56,921 bases of DNA from Rhodospirillales bacterium (GTDB lineage: Bacteria; Pseudomonadota; Alphaproteobacteria; Reyranellales; Reyranellaceae). The stretch's first letter is position 1, and every line of letters starts with the position of its first letter. Under the pieces are notes generated by a model. It was not told the origin of the DNA. It saw nothing but the letters and a program-made list of their open reading frames with translations, and searched no databases. The DNA lies in contig CANIEC010000009.1 of the NCBI GenBank assembly GCA_947466085.1, positions 1-56,921 on the forward strand. The letters are read 5' to 3'. Shown piece after piece: positions 53,575-56,921 of this stretch. The position numbers were made by a program, and so were the translations under genes.

Positions 53575-54270
53575 ATGAACCGTCTCGAGTTCTTCTGCGC
53601 TGGGGAGCCCCTCGAAGCGCTGCCGATGGGCGCCCTGCACTGGCCGGCCGAGCGGCTGCTGGCGGTGGCCGATCTTCATCTTGAGAAGGGCTCGTCCTAC
53701 GCGGTCAACGCCCGCAAGTTGCTGCCGCGCTACGACACGCGACAGACCCTGGGGGCGCTGGCCGCGCTGATCGAGGCCGTGCGACCGCTCACCGTCGTTT
53801 GCCTGGGCGACTCTTTCCATGATCGCGCAGCAATCGAGCGTATTCCGGATGAGGAGCGGAGTGAGATCGAGCGACTCGCGTCACGAGCGCACTTCGTTTG
53901 GATCGCCGGCAATCACGATCCCGTGCCGCCGCCTTCCGGTTGGGGTGAGGTCGCGGAAGAGATCAAGTCGGGGCCGTTGGTGTTCCGGCATGAGGCTCTC
54001 TTCGGGCCGGCCGAGGGCGAAGTCTCGGGCCACTATCATCCCGTAGCGGCGCTCACGGTGCGGGGCCGCGGGTTGCGGCGCCGCTGCTTCCTCACCGACG
54101 GCAGGCGGCTCATCCTCCCCGCGTTCGGCGCTTATGCCGGCGGTCTCAACGCGCTCGACCCGGCGATCGCGCAGCTCTTCCCCGACGACTACGATGCGCT
54201 GGTGGTCGGTCGAGAGGTGGTGCGCCGCCTGTCGTGGCGGCAGCTCCGGCCCGACGTGACCTTCAGATAG
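53575..54270 (+). CDS. pdeM: PdeM-type metallophosphoesterase (DNA-damage-associated)
   Basis: This 231-residue calcineurin-like enzyme has the metal motifs ADLHLEKGSS near residue 32, GDSFHD near 78, GNHDPVPP near 112, and SGHYHPV near 150. These match PdeM, the nuclease usually linked to a DNA ligase and a Lhr-type helicase; those genes are not adjacent here. It is divergent from the EipB-phr operon, sharing a 102-base promoter gap, which fits a DNA-repair theme. The minus-strand hydratase follows six bases after its stop. Confidence 0.85.
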   Translation: MNRLEFFCAGEPLEALPMGALHWPAERLLAVADLHLEKGSSYAVNARKLLPRYDTRQTLGALAALIEAVRPLTVVCLGDSFHDRAAIERIPDEERSEIERLASRAHFVWIAGNHDPVPPPSGWGEVAEEIKSGPLVFRHEALFGPAEGEVSGHYHPVAALTVRGRGLRRRCFLTDGRRLILPAFGAYAGGLNALDPAIAQLFPDDYDALVVGREVVRRLSWRQLRPDVTFR

Positions 54271-54276
54271 CTGTCT

Positions 54277-55077
54277 CTACTTTGGCAACTCGTACTTCAG
54301 CGTGACTTCGCCCAGTCCCTCGATCCTGCCGGTGGCGGTGCTGCCCGGCGGTACGAACTGACAAGCGACCATACTGCCCGACGAGACGATCATGCCCTTC
54401 TTCAGCCGCTTGCCGTGTTCACCGAGCTTGTTGGCCAGCCAGGCGAGCGAATTGTAGCAATGGCCCAGCACGTCGCCCGAATGGCCCTCCCGCACGACCT
54501 TGCCGTCGAAGGAGACTGAGCCGCTCAGGTTGCCGAGATCGAGCTTCGCCCAGTCCTTGTTGGGCTTGGCCAGCAGGGAGCCGCCATTCCAGCCGGCGTC
54601 CATGATCAGCGGATTGACGGCGAGACGGCTATAGTCGGCGCCGCGGTCTTCGATCAATTCGAAGCCGGCGCGCGCTTCGCCGACATACTGCGCGATCGAA
54701 TCCCTGTCGTAGGGCTTGCCTTTCGGCGCCGGCACGTCCGCGTTGACGATCAGGATGATCTCCAGTTCCGCACCCAGTCGCGTCCAGCGATCGGCGCGAA
54801 CCGTCGCCTTGTGCTCGAACACGCGCTTCTTGCGGATCGGTCCGTAGGCCGGACCTTTCAGCCCGGTCTGCGCCAGGATCTGCGGGGAGGTCAGCGCGAT
54901 CTTGTAGCCGACCAGCGGACCCTGCTTGACGACCTGCTTCTTCAGGAACGCGTCCTGGACCTTGTAGGCGAGGCGTTCGTCGTCCGTTGCGAACCGTTCC
55001 GGCCACCATCCGACCACGGCCCGCGCCCTGTCGACCTGATGCAGCCACGTTGCGGCCTTGGCGATGCTGAACGTCAT
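54277..55077 (-). CDS. 2-keto-4-pentenoate hydratase-like protein (FAH superfamily, MhpD type)
   Basis: This 266-residue protein belongs to the fumarylacetoacetate hydrolase superfamily, hydratase/decarboxylase branch. Seen are GYKIALTSPQILAQTG, the metal-ligand motif AELEIILIV with the conserved Glu, and FELIEDRGADY. It would hydrate a 2-oxo-4-enoate in aromatic or catechol-type breakdown. No other meta-cleavage gene lies near. ATG 55077 with GGGGGAG is chosen over 55107. It is divergent from mobA with a 47-base gap. Confidence 0.85.
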   Translation of the reverse strand: MTFSIAKAATWLHQVDRARAVVGWWPERFATDDERLAYKVQDAFLKKQVVKQGPLVGYKIALTSPQILAQTGLKGPAYGPIRKKRVFEHKATVRADRWTRLGAELEIILIVNADVPAPKGKPYDRDSIAQYVGEARAGFELIEDRGADYSRLAVNPLIMDAGWNGGSLLAKPNKDWAKLDLGNLSGSVSFDGKVVREGHSGDVLGHCYNSLAWLANKLGEHGKRLKKGMIVSSGSMVACQFVPPGSTATGRIEGLGEVTLKYELPK

Positions 55078-55124
55078 TGGAGGCTCCCCCTTGCTTGATT
55101 TCTTCATCGTCGCATAGTGCCACC

Positions 55125-55805
55125 ATGGCGACGAGAAGGTTGCAAAAATTCGGGCCCGTACGCAGCGGCGCGGTCGTGGGCGTGGTGCTTGCCGGCGGCG
55201 AGGGGCGACGCATGGGACCGGGCGCGCTGAAACCGCTGCGCCTGCTCGCGGGCCGGCCCATGGTGGCGCACGTCGTGGACCGGCTGCGTCCGCAGGTCAT
55301 GGATCTCGTGGTCGTGGCCAACGATCCGGCGCCTGAGTTCCGCGCGCTGGATGTGCCGGTGATCGCCGACCCACCCGACATCCAGGAGATGGCCCGGCGC
55401 GAGGGACGGCGGCTCGGGCCCTTGGCCGGCATCCTGGCCGGGATGGAATGGGCGCTGGACCATCATCCCCATTGCGGCTGGATCCTGACGGCCCCCGCCG
55501 ACGTGCCGTTCCTGCCGCTCGACCTCACGGTCCGGCTGTGCGGGCTGATGCACGTGCCGGAGCCGGACGTCCTGATGGTGCGTCATGGCAAGCGCCGCGA
55601 ACATACGCTCGCCGTCTGGTCGGTGAAGCTTGCCGCCGATCTGCGCCGCGCCATCCTCGAGGAGGGCATGCGACGGGTCGAGACCTTCGCCCAGCGCTAC
55701 GCCTTCGAGGAGCTCGTGTGGCCGGGCAATGCCGCGCCGTTCCTGAACGTCAACACGCCGGCCGAACTCAGCGAGGCGATGCGTCGTCTGGAGCGAGTTC
55801 GATGA
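55125..55805 (+). CDS. mobA: Molybdenum cofactor guanylyltransferase
   Basis: This 226-residue protein transfers GMP from GTP to molybdopterin to make the MGD cofactor. The N-terminal nucleotide-binding motif is VLAGGEGRRMGPGALKPL, near residue 21. APADVPFLPLDLT is the metal-binding PxDxPF equivalent, and FLNVNTPAEL is the family C-terminus. ATG 55125 is used; the frame opens at 55077. Its end overlaps the convergent DUF3553 gene by 38 bases. Confidence 0.88.
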   Translation: MATRRLQKFGPVRSGAVVGVVLAGGEGRRMGPGALKPLRLLAGRPMVAHVVDRLRPQVMDLVVVANDPAPEFRALDVPVIADPPDIQEMARREGRRLGPLAGILAGMEWALDHHPHCGWILTAPADVPFLPLDLTVRLCGLMHVPEPDVLMVRHGKRREHTLAVWSVKLAADLRRAILEEGMRRVETFAQRYAFEELVWPGNAAPFLNVNTPAELSEAMRRLERVR

Positions 55806-55962
55806 CGTTCCCGTCGATGACGACCTTGCCGGCATTCTCGAAATTGACGGTGATACGGTGGCCGATCATCGACTGGATCTGGCCCAGGCCCCAGTCCGGG
55901 CGGCCAGGATGACGCACGAAGTCGCCGGGGCTCAGCAGTCCATTGCCGGGCTTGTCGAACAA
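55768..55962 (-). CDS. DUF3553 family small protein
   Basis: This 64-residue protein matches DUF3553: PGDFVRHPGRPDWGLGQIQS, then ITVNFENAGKVVI. The fold resembles the CarD/RapA-type tudor-like domain, which can bind RNA polymerase, but function is unknown. The start is TTG 55962, with AGGAGT ten bases upstream; a TTG at 56019 would extend it by 19 residues but has no such site. It is divergent from the bufferin-like operon. Confidence 0.8.
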   Translation of the reverse strand: MFDKPGNGLLSPGDFVRHPGRPDWGLGQIQSMIGHRITVNFENAGKVVIDGNVIELAPDDASPR

Positions 55963-56024
55963 GTTTTCGTTACTCCTGACGTGGCTGCGATGGACGTCCG
56001 CGACGCCTTGTTGCCTCAATCCAC

Positions 56025-56051
56025 AGTATAGATTGATCCTAGTATAGACTG
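56025..56051. promoter_or_regulatory. Direct repeats in the divergent gap before the bufferin-like operon
   Basis: AGTATAGATTG (56025-56035) and AGTATAGACTG (56041-56051) repeat with a 16-base period. Read on the minus strand each gives TATACT, a good -10-like hexamer toward the DUF3553 gene; on the plus strand TATAGA is similar toward bufA. They may be operator half-sites or overlapping promoters. No matching -35 was assigned. Confidence 0.4.
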
Positions 56052-56077
56052 GGCGTCGTCATTTCATGGAGGACACA

Positions 56078-56326
56078 ATGAACTCGACCCGCGTCGCCAT
56101 TGCCTCGGCTCTCGCCGCAGCCCTCGTGCTGCCGGCGGCCACCAGCCAGGCGCAGGGCAACATGGAGAAGTGCTACGGCATCGCGAAGGCCGGCAAGAAC
56201 GACTGCCAGACGGCTAAGTCGTCCTGTGCCGGGACGTCGAAGAAGGATGCTCAGGCCGACGCCTGGGTGTCGGTACCGAAGGGCGCCTGTGAGAAGATCG
56301 TCGGCGGCAAGCTCACGGCCAGCTGA
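56078..56326 (+). CDS. bufA1: DUF2282 bufferin precursor-like secreted peptide (BufA type)
   Basis: This 82-residue protein has a Sec signal (VAIASALAAALVLPAATSQAQ, cleavage near residue 26) and a mature part with exactly four Cys, in MEKCYGIAK, GKNDC, SSCAG and PKGACEKI. ADAWVSVPKG and the four Cys are the DUF2282/bufferin signature. In described bufferins the DUF692 enzyme modifies Cys so the peptide holds copper. ATG 56078 has GGAGG in front; the ATG at 56066 lies inside that site. The DUF692 gene follows after two bases. Confidence 0.85.
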   Translation: MNSTRVAIASALAAALVLPAATSQAQGNMEKCYGIAKAGKNDCQTAKSSCAGTSKKDAQADAWVSVPKGACEKIVGGKLTAS

Positions 56327-56328
56327 GC

Positions 56329-56921
56329 ATGGAGCCGGTTGCCGGCATAGGGCTGCGCTCGCCGCATCTTGCGGAAATCGCGCGCGACCGACCGGCGACC
56401 GGCTTTCTCGAGATCCATGCCGAGAACTATCTCGCGAACTCGCCGGCGCTTCGTACCGTCGAGCGCCTGCGCGAGGACTATGAATTCTCCGTCCACGCGG
56501 TCGGCCTGTCGCTCGGTTCGGTCGACGGGCTGGACGAGGCGCATCTCGACCGTGTCGCGGCGCTGATCCGCCGTCTCGCACCCACGCTCGTCTCCGACCA
56601 TCTGTCCTGGAGCGTCGCGGGCGGCCGCTATTTCAACGATCTGCTGCCATTGCCCTACACCGAAGAGGCGCTCGAGGTCGTCGTGCGCAATGTCCTCCGA
56701 CTGCAGGACCGGCTCCGGCGGCAGGTCCTGGTCGAAAATCCCTCCTGTTATCTTGCGTTCGCGCACTCGACTCTGTCCGAGCCGGATTTCCTGGCCGAGC
56801 TGGCGCGCCGCAGCGGCTGCGGGTTGCTGCTGGATGCCAACAACATCGCGGTCACGTCGCATAATTTGCGACTCGATCCCGGTGCCTGGCTCGAGGGGCT
56901 GCCGGCCTCGGCCATCGGCGA
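56329..56921 (+). CDS. bufB: DUF692 multinuclear non-heme iron oxygenase (BufB type), 5' part
   Basis: The frame from ATG 56329 is open to the window end, giving 197 residues of a protein that is usually about 280. It matches the DUF692/MNIO family: GIGLRSPHLAEIA, FLEIHAENYLANS, VHAVGLSLGS, VSDHLSWS, DLLPLPYTEEAL, VENPSCYLAF and the LLLDANNIAVTSHN region. His, Glu and Asp residues in these motifs are the iron ligands. It starts two bases after the DUF2282 stop, the arrangement of BufA and BufB. A BufC (DUF2063) gene would be expected just past the edge. Confidence 0.88.
   Translation, partial: MEPVAGIGLRSPHLAEIARDRPATGFLEIHAENYLANSPALRTVERLREDYEFSVHAVGLSLGSVDGLDEAHLDRVAALIRRLAPTLVSDHLSWSVAGGRYFNDLLPLPYTEEALEVVVRNVLRLQDRLRRQVLVENPSCYLAFAHSTLSEPDFLAELARRSGCGLLLDANNIAVTSHNLRLDPGAWLEGLPASAIG

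Overview
The window is a GC-rich, densely packed bacterial chromosome segment. It is most likely from an alphaproteobacterium, in the style of Rhodospirillales or Reyranella-like soil and freshwater lineages. Supporting this are a C4-pathway 5-aminolevulinate synthase behind an FNR/FixK-type box, a type II DAHP synthase, an EipB-like (DUF1849) envelope protein, TctC/Bug binding proteins, a branched-chain-type ABC importer and several peptide ABC importers. I see no rRNA, tRNA, CRISPR array, integrase or transposase, and most gaps are under 150 bp. The genus is inference only.

Layout. 1-4.4 kb: 3' part of a livGFHM-K type importer operon closed by a clear terminator. 4.4-12.8 kb: core metabolism and redox genes (EF-hand protein, glutathione reductase, DAHP synthase, nicotinate phosphoribosyltransferase, GST, an MFS carrier, hemA). 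12.8-27.5 kb: amine and peptide uptake, with a class III aminotransferase, a complete five-gene dipeptide-type ABC operon followed by an M20 amidohydrolase and a Cys-rich DUF6671 protein, a 128-bp imperfect palindrome, and a second minus-strand cluster of binding protein, two permeases and an AstE/AspA-type hydrolase that has no ATPase genes. 27.5-41.9 kb: mixed housekeeping and accessory genes (pyrE, TRIC-like channel, DUF1345, TspO, DHA2 efflux, DUF333 protein, quinone reductase-like flavoprotein, Baeyer-Villiger-type monooxygenase, TctC protein with an alpha/beta hydrolase lacking the usual serine, a large MscS channel, YqhA, gamma-glutamyltransferase).

42.0-46.35 kb: a tight five-gene plus-strand operon of ECF sigma factor, one-TM anti-sigma-like protein, CpxP/Spy-like periplasmic protein, Tat-exported DUF1800 protein and DUF1501 protein. 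The biochemical role of the DUF1800/DUF1501 pair is, to my knowledge, unresolved. This is the least understood system here.

46.35-53.5 kb: a six-gene minus-strand operon running EipB-like protein, photolyase, COG2907 flavoprotein, DUF1365, cyclopropane/methyl-fatty-acid synthase, GPH-type MFS. The gene content resembles the light and singlet-oxygen response sets of other proteobacteria and suggests membrane-lipid modification coupled to DNA photorepair. It is divergent from pdeM, a DNA-damage phosphoesterase.

54.3-56.9 kb: a hydratase, mobA and a DUF3553 protein. At the right edge lies the start of a bufferin-type operon: a four-Cys DUF2282 precursor (BufA-like) followed by a DUF692 multinuclear iron oxygenase (BufB-like) cut off by the window end. 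This implies a copper-handling, post-translationally modified peptide.
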